DNA of 64,000 nucleotides from NCBI RefSeq assembly GCF_003253745.1, contig NZ_MZXV01000076.1:285319-349318 (forward strand). The letters are read 5' to 3'. Shown here piece after piece: positions 42,878-52,180 of this stretch (position 1 is its first letter; the number at the start of each line of letters is the position of its first letter). Both the position numbers and the translations under genes were made by a program. The notes beneath the pieces were generated by a model, which saw only the letters and a program-made list of their open reading frames with translations, was not told where the DNA came from and did no database searches. The stretch is from Mesorhizobium kowhaii (GTDB lineage: Bacteria; Pseudomonadota; Alphaproteobacteria; Rhizobiales; Rhizobiaceae).

Positions 42878-45541
42878 TCAGAATTTGTCCTCTTCGGTCG
42901 GCACCAGGATCTCACGCTTGCCGGCATGGTTGGCCGGGCCGACGATCCCTTCCTTCTCCATCTTCTCGATGATCGAGGCGGCGCGGTTGTAGCCGATGCC
43001 CAGCCGGCGCTGGATGTAGCTGGTGGAAGCCTTGCCGTCGCGCAGCACCACGGAAACCGCCTGATCGTAGGGATCGTCGGAATCCTCGAAATTGCTGTTG
43101 CCGCCACCACCGCCGGAACCGCCCTTGCCAGACGGCTCGTCGTCGTCCTCGCCGTCATCCTCGGTGATGGCGTCGAGATATTCCGGCACGCCCTGCAGCT
43201 TCAGGTGCGCGACGATCTTCTCGACCTCTTCATCGGCGACGAACGGGCCGTGCACGCGCTGGATACGGCCGCCGCCGGCCATGTAGAGCATGTCGCCCAT
43301 GCCGAGCAGCTGCTCGGCGCCCTGCTCGCCCAGAATGGTGCGGCTGTCGATCTTCGACGTCACCTGGAAAGAGATGCGGGTCGGGAAATTGGCCTTGATG
43401 GTGCCGGTGATGACATCGACCGACGGGCGCTGTGTCGCCATGATGACATGGATGCCGGCGGCACGCGCCATCTGCGCCAGGCGTTGCACCGCACCTTCGA
43501 TGTCCTTGCCGGCGACCATCATCAGGTCGGCCATCTCGTCGATGATGACGACGATATAGGGCATCGGCTCGAGATCGAGATTCTCGGTCTCGTAGATCGC
43601 CTCGCCGGTCTGGCGGTCGAAGCCGGTCTGCACTGTGCGCGAAATCTTTTCGCCCTTCTTGTCGGCTTGCTGCACACGGGCATTGAAACCGTCGATGTTG
43701 CGCACGCCGACCTTCGACATCTTGCGGTAGCGGTCCTCCATCTCGCGCACGGTCCATTTCAGCGCCACCACCGCCTTCTTCGGATCGGTGACCACCGGCG
43801 TGAGCAGATGCGGAATGCCGTCATAGACCGACAGTTCCAGCATTTTCGGATCGATCATGATCAGCCGGCAATCCTGCGGCGTCAGCCGGTAGAGCAGCGA
43901 CAGGATCATGGTGTTGATGGCTACCGATTTGCCCGAGCCGGTGGTGCCGGCGACCAGCACGTGCGGCATCTTGGCGATGTCGACGATGACCGCCTCGCCA
44001 TTGATGGTCTTGCCCAGCGCCAGTGCCAGCTTGGCCTTCGTCGTTTCGAAGTCACGGCTGGCCAGGATCTCCCGGAGATAGACGGTTTCGCGCTTGGCGT
44101 TCGGCAGCTCGATGCCGATGGCGTTGCGGCCGGGCACCACGGCGACGCGGCAGGCGATGGCGCTCATCGAACGGGCGATGTCGTCGGACAGGCCGATGAC
44201 GCGCGACGATTTGATGCCGGGCGCCGGTTCGAGCTCATAGAGCGTGACGACCGGACCGGGGCGGACGGCGATGATCTCGCCCTTGACGCCGAAATCCTCC
44301 AGCACGCCCTCGAGCAGACGGGCATTCTGTTCCAGTGCGTCCTTGGACAGGCTGGCGTCGCGCACCACGTTTTTCGGTTCGGACAGGAAATGCAGCGACG
44401 GCATTTCGAATTTTTCCGAGCCGATCAGCGATGTCTGTGCCTCGCGCTGGACGCGGGCACCCGGAGCCGGACGCGGCGCCGGCGCCTCGACGCGCGTGGC
44501 GGCATCGGAGCGGAACTGCTGGACCCTGGCCGTCGGCGCCGGACGGCGTTGCACGACAGGCTCATCGTCGAAATCGGCATCTTCGCTGCCATTGTCGAAG
44601 ACATCGTCATCATCCGGATCGACCGAAACGCTGCGGTCATTGACCATGGCGGCGAAGAATTCGGGCTCGACGCGGGCGCGGCCATCCAGGCTCATCCGCG
44701 ATTCGGCGAATTCGGCCGATTCGACCCGTTCGGCGGCCCGCCGCCAGGCACTGGCGCGCGGCTCCATCTCCGGTTCGTACTCCTCCCGCTCCTGCCTGCG
44801 GCGCACGGCGCGGCGGTGCATCCAGGCGCGCAGCGACAGCCACCAATGGGTGATGGCGCCAAGCGCCAGAATGCCTTCGTCGCCTTCATCCTCGTCATTG
44901 TCGAACAAAAGGTCGTCGTCACGCGGATCGGCGGCAGGCTCGTCCTCCATCACGGCGAAGCCATTCTTGCGTCCGATCAGCGCCGAACCGTGGGCAAAGA
45001 GCCACAGCGCCGGTGCGGCCAGCAAGATGGCGATGATGCTGGCGAACAGCCCGGTCGGATAGCCGCCGATGACAACGCCAGGGATTTTCAGCACCATGTC
45101 GCCGAACACGCCGCCGAGGCCGGTGGGCAGCGGCCAGGTCTTGGGCGGCACCACGCAGCCGGCCATGGCCGCGGCCAGCAGGCCGAAGCCGAACCAGGAC
45201 AACCCGCGCCTGGGCAGCCTGTCGACGCCGCGCGCGGAAAACAGCAGAAAACCCCAGATGACAGTTGGAACCAGGGCGGCAACGGCGGCGAGGCCGAAGA
45301 ACTGCATGGCCAGATCGGAGAACACCGCACCGGCATAGCCCATGGCGTTGGTGACGGTGTTGTTCGTGGCGTGCGAGAAGCTCGGATCAGCGACGTTCCA
45401 GGTGGCAAGGCTGGCGACCCCGAAGGCGGCCAGCACGAACAGTCCGGCACCGACCAGCCGCCCGACCTGACGCCGCGCGAACGCCTGGATGCCGTGCCCC
45501 GTATTGGGCAGCGCGAGCGGTGCTGAAGCCCCTGAACGCAT
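42878..45541 (-). CDS. ftsK: DNA translocase FtsK
   Basis: An 887-aa septal DNA pump. Four transmembrane helices occur in the first 200 residues, then an acidic Pro/Arg linker (about 210-390), and the RecA-like motor with Walker A GTTGSGKSVAINTM and Walker B VVIIDEMADLMM. The C-terminal gamma domain (STSYIQRRLGIGYNRAASIIEKME) recognises KOPS. It moves chromosome dimers to dif during division. A Gly-rich/acidic insert (DDGEDDDEPSGKGGSGGGGG) precedes the gamma domain. Confidence 0.96.
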   Translation of the reverse strand: MRSGASAPLALPNTGHGIQAFARRQVGRLVGAGLFVLAAFGVASLATWNVADPSFSHATNNTVTNAMGYAGAVFSDLAMQFFGLAAVAALVPTVIWGFLLFSARGVDRLPRRGLSWFGFGLLAAAMAGCVVPPKTWPLPTGLGGVFGDMVLKIPGVVIGGYPTGLFASIIAILLAAPALWLFAHGSALIGRKNGFAVMEDEPAADPRDDDLLFDNDEDEGDEGILALGAITHWWLSLRAWMHRRAVRRRQEREEYEPEMEPRASAWRRAAERVESAEFAESRMSLDGRARVEPEFFAAMVNDRSVSVDPDDDDVFDNGSEDADFDDEPVVQRRPAPTARVQQFRSDAATRVEAPAPRPAPGARVQREAQTSLIGSEKFEMPSLHFLSEPKNVVRDASLSKDALEQNARLLEGVLEDFGVKGEIIAVRPGPVVTLYELEPAPGIKSSRVIGLSDDIARSMSAIACRVAVVPGRNAIGIELPNAKRETVYLREILASRDFETTKAKLALALGKTINGEAVIVDIAKMPHVLVAGTTGSGKSVAINTMILSLLYRLTPQDCRLIMIDPKMLELSVYDGIPHLLTPVVTDPKKAVVALKWTVREMEDRYRKMSKVGVRNIDGFNARVQQADKKGEKISRTVQTGFDRQTGEAIYETENLDLEPMPYIVVIIDEMADLMMVAGKDIEGAVQRLAQMARAAGIHVIMATQRPSVDVITGTIKANFPTRISFQVTSKIDSRTILGEQGAEQLLGMGDMLYMAGGGRIQRVHGPFVADEEVEKIVAHLKLQGVPEYLDAITEDDGEDDDEPSGKGGSGGGGGNSNFEDSDDPYDQAVSVVLRDGKASTSYIQRRLGIGYNRAASIIEKMEKEGIVGPANHAGKREILVPTEEDKF

Positions 45542-45758
45542 GCTCTTCCCCGTCTGTCATTGCTTGGTGCGGGTGCGTGGCGCACTCCGGCAGATTCGGG
45601 TCTCAGACTATCGGCGGGAAGGTTAAGGGCGCATTAACTATAAGAGGTTGAGGTGATCAAACCTCGTTACCGCCGGTTGAGCCGCCTGCCGCCCGAGGAA
45701 AGCGACCCAAGAGCGGTGCCGTGACTTTGCCGCAGGGCCACCAACCGTGGATAGAGGC

Positions 45759-46130
45759 ATGCAATCCGTCGTCCTTCGCGTAGCGGTTCTGGGCTGGGCA
45801 GGGCTCAGTCTCCTGCTTGCCCTGCACTGGTTTGTCGAACTCGGCATGGTGGGCTTCCCGGATGGCTACGTGACGCCCTTTGCCAGAGCGACCGGCCCGC
45901 TCCTGCACATCCTCGCCACAGCCTGTCTGATGCAAGGCCTGTATTTTCTGTACAGGGGTCTTTTCGGCAAGGGATTTGGAGTGCTGGGGCTCGGCCTGCA
46001 GATTCTGATCGCGGCTGTCCTGACGGTCGCGCCTGTGATGATTGTCAGGAATTGCCCGCATTCCCAGACATGCAGCAGGGCCTACGAGGCGCTGACAAAC
46101 ACCATGATGGACGACGGAGCCGGCGGATAA
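45759..46130 (+). CDS. Hypothetical integral membrane protein
   Basis: A 123-aa protein with three or four hydrophobic helices (VLRVAVLGWAGLSLLLALHW; PLLHILATACLMQGLYFLY; GVLGLGLQILIAAVLTVAPV) and a short cytoplasmic/periplasmic tail with two Cys (NCPHSQTC). I do not recognise the family. A GTG four codons upstream is an alternative start. It is transcribed away from ftsK; codon use looks native. Confidence 0.6.
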   Translation: MQSVVLRVAVLGWAGLSLLLALHWFVELGMVGFPDGYVTPFARATGPLLHILATACLMQGLYFLYRGLFGKGFGVLGLGLQILIAAVLTVAPVMIVRNCPHSQTCSRAYEALTNTMMDDGAGG

Positions 46131-46274
46131 AGCTGCCGCCGGAACGGGTTATCGCGAGATCCTGCGCAAGCCCTTTCGACGAGCACCAGCCTGGCCAACG
46201 GGACAATGGCGGGCACAAGGCACGCCATTGTTCGTTTCGCGAAATAGATCGGACCTCGGCCCGATCAAGACGTG

Positions 46275-46550
46275 TCAGTTGGCGCCGCCAAGCGCCTGCA
46301 GGTTCGCACAGAACTCGGCGTGCGGCTTACTCATGGCCGCGTCCTGGCATTCCTTCATCATGGCGCCCTGCTTGTCCTTCGCCATCGCATCCCAGGCGGC
46401 CTTGAATTCGGCCTTGGGCTTCATGGTTTTCATGCTGGCATCGGTGAAGAACGGCGCCATGTTGTCCGGTTCATCCAGAGCGCCGGCAAATGCCGTGCCG
46501 CTGACCATGGCAAGCGCGAGCGCTCCGAGGCAGATGTTCTTGAAGTTCAT
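46275..46550 (-). CDS. Small secreted protein, unknown function
   Basis: A 91-aa protein with a Sec signal (MNFKNICLGALALAMVSGTAFAG, cut near 22) and a small helical mature part with two Cys in KECQDAAMSKPHAEFCANL that may form a disulfide. GGGAGGAA lies 7-9 bases before the ATG. I do not recognise the family. It is on the same strand downstream of amtB but separated by a terminator, so it has its own promoter. Confidence 0.72.
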   Translation of the reverse strand: MNFKNICLGALALAMVSGTAFAGALDEPDNMAPFFTDASMKTMKPKAEFKAAWDAMAKDKQGAMMKECQDAAMSKPHAEFCANLQALGGAN

Positions 46551-46698
46551 GAGATGGTTCCTCCCTGTCGTTCGCAACGAGCGCCGGAATGGCGGTCGTT
46601 CCCCACAGTTCGGAACCGATGCGGCCGATGTTTCTTCCCAAAGGCCCATCACGAGAACGTGATTGCGCGAACCATGGGTATTGTCGGAAAATTTTACC

Positions 46699-46730
46699 AA
46701 AAAAAGAGGCCCGGATACAATCCGGGCCTC
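46699..46730 (-). terminator. Intrinsic terminator downstream of amtB
   Basis: GAGGCCCGGAT and ATCCGGGCCTC form a perfect 11-bp stem with a 3-base loop; on the minus strand it is followed by seven T. It would end the glnK-amtB transcript about 150 bases after amtB. Confidence 0.85.
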
Positions 46731-46777
46731 AATGCGTGAGCTCCTTTCGGGAGCGTCACGACGGGATCTTTTCAAAA

Positions 46778-46822
46778 CAATTCCAGGAAAAGTGCGCAGC
46801 GGTTTTCCGTTCGGAATTGCGT
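46778..46822. repeat. Palindromic repeat copy in the amtB 3' region
   Basis: CAATTCCAGGAAAA and GTTTTCCGTTCGGAATTG pair around GTGCGCAGCG. It is the same family as the copies at 6615, 22725 and 27124. Immediately towards amtB a second stem-loop, GGGGCCGGCGG/CCGCCGGCCCC (about 46832-46864), follows the stop. No gene is present in the 330 bases between 46551 and 46880. Confidence 0.8.
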
Positions 46823-46880
46823 AAGCAGATTAGGGGCCGGCGGGAGGAGGGTTCCGCCGGCCCCGTTGGCTAAGCTGGCC

Positions 46881-48236
46881 TTACGGCACCACTTCGCCAT
46901 GCTGGGAGATGTCGAGGCCTTCGACCTCTTCCTGGGTCGTCGGACGCAGGCCGACCAGCGCCTTGACGATGTAGAGGATCACGAAGGTGGCGACGGCCGT
47001 CCACACGATGGTGACGGCGACGCCGTAGATCTGCTTGCCGAGCGAAGCACCCGACGACAGGCTGTTGATCGCCGGATCGGCCAGCACGCCGGTGAGCAGG
47101 GCGCCGATGACGCCGCCGACGCCGTGCACGCCGAACGCATCGAGCGAGTCGTCATAGCCGAACATGTGCTTGACCTTGACCGCCGAGAGATAGCAGAGGA
47201 CGCCGGCAACGATGCCGACGATGAAGGCGCCGGTCGGGTTGACGAAGCCGGAAGCCGGCGTCACCGCCACCAGGCCGGCGACGGCACCCGAGATGATGCC
47301 GAGCACGGAGGGCTTCTTGGCGACGATCCATTCGGCGAACATCCAGGCCAGCGCCGCAGCTGCGGTGGCAACCTGGGTGTTGAGCATGGCAGCGCCGGCA
47401 AGACCGTCGGCAGCCAGTTCCGAACCGGCGTTGAAGCCGAACCAGCCGACCCACAGCAGCGAAGCGCCGATCACCGAATAGACCAGGTTGTGCGGCGCCA
47501 TGTTGGCGGTGCCGTAGCCTTCGCGCTTGCCGAGAACCAGCGCGCAGACCAGACCGGCGACACCGGCGTTGATGTGGACGACCGTGCCGCCGGCGAAGTC
47601 GAGCACGCCAGCCGTGCCGAGGAAGCCGCCACCCCAGACCCAATGCGCGATCGGCACGTAGACGACGAGCAGCCACAGCGCCATGAAGATCAGCAGCGCC
47701 GAGAATTTGAAGCGTTCGGCGAAGGCGCCGGCAATCAGCGCCGGGGTGATGATGGCGAAGGTCATCTGGAACATCGAGAAGACGAATTCAGGAATGTTCG
47801 CGACGCCCGGCAGCCACAGCGAGGCAGTGGTGATGCCGTGATGGAAGAATTTCGAGGTGCCGCCGAGATAGGCATTCATGCCGCCGCCGTCGGAGAAGGC
47901 CAGCGAATAGCCGAACATGAACCACAGCACCGTTACCAGGCAGGTGATGGCAAAGCTCTGCATGATGGTGGCGAGCACGTTCTTCTTGCGCACCATGCCG
48001 CCGTAAAACAGCGCCAGGCCCGGAATGGTCATCATCAGCACGAGCGCCGTCGAGGTCAGCATCCAGGCGGTGTTGCCGGTGTCGAGCACCGGGGTGGGGG
48101 CGGCAGCCGGTGCAGCCGCGGCCGCGGCGGGAGCCGCTTCCTGCGCGAAGGCGGTGACCGTGCCCAATGCTGCGAGAGCGAGCGACCCCAAAAGGGCGGC
48201 GCGTCCCGTCGTCTTCAAGGTGGAAGGTATATTCAT
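46881..48236 (-). CDS. amtB: Ammonium transporter AmtB
   Basis: A 451-aa channel. An N-terminal signal peptide and Ala/Pro-rich stretch (to about 45) precede eleven transmembrane helices. Family marks are visible: GLALFYGGMVRKKNVLATIMQSFA, FAGGTVVHINAGVAGLVCAL, and NAGSELAADGLAGAAMLNTQVATAA (read in pieces). It imports ammonium when nitrogen is scarce and is closed by GlnK, encoded 31 bases upstream. The ATG at 48236 has GGAG 6 bases before it; one at 48248 is less likely. Confidence 0.95.
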   Translation of the reverse strand: MNIPSTLKTTGRAALLGSLALAALGTVTAFAQEAAPAAAAAAPAAAPTPVLDTGNTAWMLTSTALVLMMTIPGLALFYGGMVRKKNVLATIMQSFAITCLVTVLWFMFGYSLAFSDGGGMNAYLGGTSKFFHHGITTASLWLPGVANIPEFVFSMFQMTFAIITPALIAGAFAERFKFSALLIFMALWLLVVYVPIAHWVWGGGFLGTAGVLDFAGGTVVHINAGVAGLVCALVLGKREGYGTANMAPHNLVYSVIGASLLWVGWFGFNAGSELAADGLAGAAMLNTQVATAAAALAWMFAEWIVAKKPSVLGIISGAVAGLVAVTPASGFVNPTGAFIVGIVAGVLCYLSAVKVKHMFGYDDSLDAFGVHGVGGVIGALLTGVLADPAINSLSSGASLGKQIYGVAVTIVWTAVATFVILYIVKALVGLRPTTQEEVEGLDISQHGEVVP

Positions 48237-48267
48237 TGAACTCTCCATTGGAATACGTGTTCGCCGC

Positions 48268-48606
48268 TCAGAGCGCGTCGGTGTCTGTTTCGCCGGTGCG
48301 GATGCGCACCGCCTGATCGATGCCGAAAACGAAGATCTTGCCGTCGCCGATCTGGCCGGTCTTGGCGGCCGCGGTGATGGCTTCGACGGCCTTGTCGACC
48401 ATGTCGGCACTGACCGCGACTTCGATCTTGATCTTCGGCAGGAAACTGACCGCGTATTCCGCACCGCGATAGATTTCCGTATGCCCCTTCTGACGCCCGT
48501 AGCCTTTGACTTCGGTGACGGTCAGGCCCTGGATGCCGACGGCGGTAAGCGCTTCGCGTACCTCGTCGAGCTTGAACGGCTTGATGATTGCCATCACGAT
48601 TTTCAT
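48268..48606 (-). CDS. glnK: PII nitrogen-regulatory protein GlnK
   Basis: A 112-aa PII trimer subunit. The T-loop GRQKGHTEIYRGAEYAVSF carries Tyr51, the uridylylation site, and the C-terminus is IDQAVRIRTGETDTDAL. It senses 2-oxoglutarate/ATP/ADP and blocks AmtB. First gene of the operon, with a sigma-54-like promoter upstream, which is why glnK rather than glnB is chosen. Confidence 0.96.
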   Translation of the reverse strand: MKIVMAIIKPFKLDEVREALTAVGIQGLTVTEVKGYGRQKGHTEIYRGAEYAVSFLPKIKIEVAVSADMVDKAVEAITAAAKTGQIGDGKIFVFGIDQAVRIRTGETDTDAL

Positions 48607-48688
48607 AAGGTTTCACCCTTTGCTGTTGCGGTCCCCCGCGTTTGCACGACTTCACCGATCCCAAAGAGCCGGAGAGTGCCCACGAGGA

Positions 48689-48706
48689 TTCAAGCTCCGT
48701 GCCAAT
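48689..48706 (-). promoter_or_regulatory. Sigma-54-like promoter of glnK-amtB
   Basis: On the minus strand TTGGCACGGAGCTTGAAT matches the -24/-12 consensus TTGGCACGNNNNTTGC with a perfect -24 box; the -12 box reads TTGA instead of TTGC. It lies about 85 bases upstream of the glnK ATG, fitting NtrC-controlled expression. NtrC sites were not resolved. Confidence 0.6.
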
Positions 48707-48823
48707 TGCCGAAGCAGGGTGTTAACCTGTTGTAAACAAAGGAATTGAAGCGACTAACGCGGCGACGTGCACGCAACGCCGGCAAAGTGACTGCTTAAAA
48801 ATTAGGCAATTTTTGCAAAATGC

Positions 48824-49699
48824 CTACTCTGTAGGCGATCGCTTGAGCCGGATCAGCCCTTCCTGCGCAACCGAGGCGATAAGCGTGCCGTCGCGGGCAA
48901 ACAGCGAGCCGCGCGTAAAGCCGCGCGACCCTTGTGTCGACGGGCTGTCTTGCGTGTAGAGCATCCAGTCGTCGAGCGGATGGCTGCGATGGAACCACAT
49001 GGCGTGATCGAGGCTCGCCGCCTGGATATCGCGATCGAAAATGGCCCGGCCATGCGCGAAGGTCGACGTGTCGAGCAGCGTCATGTCGGAAAGATAGGCG
49101 AGCACCGCCGCCTGCATGGCGCGGTCCGCCGGCACCGGACCGGTCGTGCGGATCCAGATGTTCTGCTTCGGCTCCAGCTTTTCGCGGCTGGTGTAGTGCT
49201 TCAGCATCACCGGCTTCATCTCGATCGGCCGGTCGCGCTCCCAGTAGCGCTTGATGCCTTCGGGCACCGCCTCGCCGAACTTGCCCAGCAACTCGCGCTG
49301 CGACAGCAAGGTGTCTGGCCCCGGGACGTCCTGCGGCATCGGCACCTGGTGTTCGAGGCCGACCTCATCCTGCTGGAACGAGGCTTCCAGCGAAAAGATC
49401 GCCTGGCCGTGCTGGATCGCCACCACGCGGCGTGTGGTGAAGGAGCCGCCATCGCGGATCCGGTCGACCTCGTAGACGATCGGCACCTTGGTGTCGCCGG
49501 GCCGCATGAAATAGCCGTGCAGCGAATGCACGTGGCGATCGGGGTCGACGGTTCGCTGTGCCGCCACCAGCGCCTGGGCGATGGTCTGGCCGCCGAAGAC
49601 GCGCTGCCAGTCGAGCAAGGGGCTGCGACCACGATACAGATTGTGTTCCAGCTTCTCGAGGTCGAGAATGCCGAGAAGCTCGTCCATGGCAGCCGTCAT
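48824..49699 (-). CDS. tesB: Acyl-CoA thioesterase II
   Basis: A 291-aa double-hotdog thioesterase hydrolysing medium- and long-chain acyl-CoA. Conserved stretches: VFGGQTIAQALVAAQRT, RDGGSFTTRRVVAIQHGQAIFSLEASFQ, SLDHAMWFHR and GRAIFDRDIQAASLDH near the C-terminus. The ATG at 49699 is chosen; one at 49687 would also keep the fold. It is divergent from the UbiH-like gene with about 100 bases between them. Confidence 0.94.
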   Translation of the reverse strand: MTAAMDELLGILDLEKLEHNLYRGRSPLLDWQRVFGGQTIAQALVAAQRTVDPDRHVHSLHGYFMRPGDTKVPIVYEVDRIRDGGSFTTRRVVAIQHGQAIFSLEASFQQDEVGLEHQVPMPQDVPGPDTLLSQRELLGKFGEAVPEGIKRYWERDRPIEMKPVMLKHYTSREKLEPKQNIWIRTTGPVPADRAMQAAVLAYLSDMTLLDTSTFAHGRAIFDRDIQAASLDHAMWFHRSHPLDDWMLYTQDSPSTQGSRGFTRGSLFARDGTLIASVAQEGLIRLKRSPTE

Positions 49700-49799
49700 A
49701 TTTTCGCGCCCTTGCCGCAGAAGTGTTATGGCGGTTTCCGACAGGACGGACAGGCAGTCAAGGGCGCAAGACCCGGTCGGCGTGCAAGGAGCGAAGAAG

Positions 49800-51077
49800 A
49801 TGGAACGCAAGACCGACGCGAAAACCAGGCCAAGCGCGAAAACAAGGTTTGGGCTCGACGTTCTGGTCGCCGGCGCCGGCTATGTCGGCCTTGCCGCGGC
49901 CGTCTCGCTGAAGCAGGCGCGTCCGGGCCTTGCCGTCGCCCTTGTCGATGCCGCGCCCGCCGGCGCCTGGCAAAGGGATGGCCGCGCATCGGCCATTGCC
50001 GCCGCCGCCTGCCGCATGCTCGACCAGCTCGGCGTGTGGGCCGAGATTGCGCCGCAGGCCCAGGCGATCACCGAGATGATCATCACCGATTCGCGCACCT
50101 CCGATCCGGTGCGCCCGGTCTTCCTGACCTTCGACGGCGAGATCGCGCCGGGCGAGCCCTTTGCGCATATGGTGGCCAACCGGGCGCTGAACGGCGCCTT
50201 GCGGGCCAGCGCCGAGAAACTCGGCATCGACATCATCGAGGGCGTCGCCGTGCAGGGTTTTGAGACCAACGGCGCCGGCATCACCGTGCATCTTGCCGAC
50301 GGCGCGACGCTGAAGACCCGGCTGCTGGTCGCCGCCGACGGCGTCAACTCGAAGCTGCGCGACATGGCCGGCATCAAGACGGTGAAGTGGGAATATGGCC
50401 AGTCCGGCATCGTCTGCACGGTGGCGCATGAACGCCCGCACAATGGCCGTGCGGAAGAACATTTCCTGCCGGCCGGCCCGTTTGCCACGCTGCCGCTCAA
50501 GCCCGGCGAGGACGGCACCAACCGCTCGTCGATCGTCTGGGTCGAGCGCACGCAGGATGCCGAGAAGTTGGTTGCCGGTGACGATCTCGTCTTCGAGCAC
50601 GAACTCGAACAGCGTTTCAGCATGAAGCTTGGCGAAATCCGCGTCGCCGACAAGCCGCGCGCCTGGCCGCTCGGCCTGACCATCGCGCGCGCCTTCGTCG
50701 CGCCGCGCATCGCGCTCGCCGGCGACGCCGCCCACGGCATCCACCCGATCGCCGGCCAGGGCCTCAATCTCGGCTTCAAGGATGTCGCCGCTTTGGCCGA
50801 AGTGATCGTCGAGGCCGACCGCCTCGGCCAGGACATCGGCGCGCTTGACGTGCTCGAACGCTACCAGCAGTGGCGGCGCTTCGACACCGTGCAGATGGGC
50901 GTCACGACAGACGTCCTGAACCGGCTGTTTTCCAACGACATCGGCCCGCTGCGCACCGTCCGTGACATCGGGCTCGGCTTGGTCGAACGCATGCCGCGGC
51001 TGAAGGAGTTTTTTATCCGCCAGGCGTCCGGGCTTTCCGCCGGCACGCCAAGACTGTTGAAAGGCGAGGCGATCTGA
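49800..51077 (+). CDS. UbiH/UbiF/VisC-family FAD monooxygenase
   Basis: A 425-aa flavin hydroxylase, probably of ubiquinone synthesis. FAD motif VLVAGAGYVGLAAAVSLKQA, a middle DG-type motif LLVAADGVNSKLRD, and the second FAD motif RIALAGDAAHGIHPIAGQGLNLGFKD. The ATG at 49800 has AAGGAG 8 bases upstream. Which ring position it hydroxylates cannot be stated; alphaproteobacteria also use UbiL/UbiM of this family, so the symbol is left open. Confidence 0.9.
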   Translation: MERKTDAKTRPSAKTRFGLDVLVAGAGYVGLAAAVSLKQARPGLAVALVDAAPAGAWQRDGRASAIAAAACRMLDQLGVWAEIAPQAQAITEMIITDSRTSDPVRPVFLTFDGEIAPGEPFAHMVANRALNGALRASAEKLGIDIIEGVAVQGFETNGAGITVHLADGATLKTRLLVAADGVNSKLRDMAGIKTVKWEYGQSGIVCTVAHERPHNGRAEEHFLPAGPFATLPLKPGEDGTNRSSIVWVERTQDAEKLVAGDDLVFEHELEQRFSMKLGEIRVADKPRAWPLGLTIARAFVAPRIALAGDAAHGIHPIAGQGLNLGFKDVAALAEVIVEADRLGQDIGALDVLERYQQWRRFDTVQMGVTTDVLNRLFSNDIGPLRTVRDIGLGLVERMPRLKEFFIRQASGLSAGTPRLLKGEAI

Positions 51078-51096
51078 GCCGTCTCACGGACATGCC

Positions 51097-51149
51097 AGGT
51101 GTGTTGAGATTCAGGCCAGGCCGGCCCGACCTGAACATCAGCGCAACCT
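51097..51149. repeat. Stop-codon-adjacent repeat A, copy 3 (minimal)
   Basis: Only the outer arms remain (AGGTGTGTTGAGATTCAGGC and the inverse of a diverged right end), joined by about 10 bases. It follows the UbiH-like gene by 19 bases and touches the TAG of the next minus-strand gene. It shows that the middle of repeat A can be lost while the arms stay. Confidence 0.8.
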
Positions 51150-51675
51150 AGTTGACCTCGAAACCCAGCTTCTGCCGCAGCCGCAATATGCGCTGGTCGG
51201 ATATTTCGAGGCGTTTCTCGCCGCCTTGTGCGGCGCGGTTGACCATCTGCAGCAGATCGTTTCGCTCGGCCACGTCGAGCCGTTCGCGCAGGAACGGCGC
51301 CAGCTTGTCGATGACGATCGTGGTGTCGTCGATCTGTGATGCTGCCCATTTGGCGTAGATCACCGCTTCGTCGGTCTTCTTCTTGTCGGCGATCTCGGAA
51401 ATCACCGCGCGAATGACAGCCTCGCGCTGCGGCAGCACAGGCCCGTCCTCGGAGACGATGGCGGTGATCAGCGTCGCCGCCGCCACCACCGGATCGTCGA
51501 TCGCCGTCAATGGCGACAGGGCCGCCTGCTTGCGCAGCTTCTTGCGGCGCACGGAGCCCTGGACCCGGCCGATGACATCGGCAACGTCACGCGCCGCCTC
51601 GTTCATCGCCTTCATCCGGTACCACCAGAACGCCGCCGCGCCCAACACGCCAAGGATAGCAATCAGGAAAGGCAT
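51148..51675 (-). CDS. Membrane-anchored TerB-like protein
   Basis: A 175-aa protein: one N-terminal transmembrane helix (MPFLIAILGVLGAAAFWWY), a basic stretch (RRKKLRKQ), then a helical domain resembling TerB/DjlA-N (DDPVVAAATLITAIVSEDGPVL; FLRERLDVAERNDLLQMVNRAA). The function is unknown; another TerB-type protein lies at 26631-27110. The ATG at 51675 is chosen because the transmembrane helix begins there; the frame extends to 51804. Confidence 0.72.
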   Translation of the reverse strand: MPFLIAILGVLGAAAFWWYRMKAMNEAARDVADVIGRVQGSVRRKKLRKQAALSPLTAIDDPVVAAATLITAIVSEDGPVLPQREAVIRAVISEIADKKKTDEAVIYAKWAASQIDDTTIVIDKLAPFLRERLDVAERNDLLQMVNRAAQGGEKRLEISDQRILRLRQKLGFEVN

Positions 51676-51812
51676 GTCGAATCCCCCAAAATCCCCGGCG
51701 ACGATAGGAGAACTCTTGCGTTGCTTCAACACGCAATAGTTGCGCCGGAAATCGGGACGTTCGCTCGACCGAACGCCCCAGGTTTCCAAATGACCGCAAC
51801 GCATGGCAGGAT

Positions 51813-52169
51813 CTATGATCCCGGCACGTTGTAGATCGCGCGCACCTCGATGGTGCCGATTTCAGCCAGAGGGATCTCGCCGGCGATTTCCAGCGCCTCG
51901 TCGAGATCTTTCGCCTCGATCATGACGAAACCGAGCAACTGCTCCTTGGTCTCGGCGAACGGGCCGTCGGTGATCAGCCTCTTGCCCTTGCGCCTGCGAA
52001 CGGTTTTCGAGGTTTTCACCGGTTGCAGCGCCTGCGCGATAATCAGCATCCCACGTTGGTCCAATGACCGGTCATAGGCCAGCGAATCGGCGTCGAGCTT
52101 GGCCAGACGCTCTGTCGTCATGGCATGGAGATCTTTTTCCTCACCGTAGACCAGGCAAACATATTGCAT
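51813..52169 (-). CDS. YCII-related (DGPF-domain) protein
   Basis: A 118-aa protein with the DGPF motif in LITDGPFAETKEQLLGF and an N-terminal MQYVCLVYGEEKDL. Such proteins are usually encoded next to ECF41-type sigma factors, but none is present here. The ATG at 52169 has AGGGAG 6 bases upstream; one at 52175 is too close to it. The function is unknown. Confidence 0.88.
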   Translation of the reverse strand: MQYVCLVYGEEKDLHAMTTERLAKLDADSLAYDRSLDQRGMLIIAQALQPVKTSKTVRRRKGKRLITDGPFAETKEQLLGFVMIEAKDLDEALEIAGEIPLAEIGTIEVRAIYNVPGS

Positions 52170-52180
52170 GTCCATCTCCC

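Noticed and set aside
42764..45526. 920-codon open frame on the plus strand opposite ftsK
   Set aside because: It is a His/Asp/Arg-rich shadow of a GC-rich gene; ftsK has all family motifs and the antisense frame has none.
46866..48239. 457-codon frame opposite amtB
   Set aside because: Asp/His/Arg-rich shadow; amtB is unmistakable.
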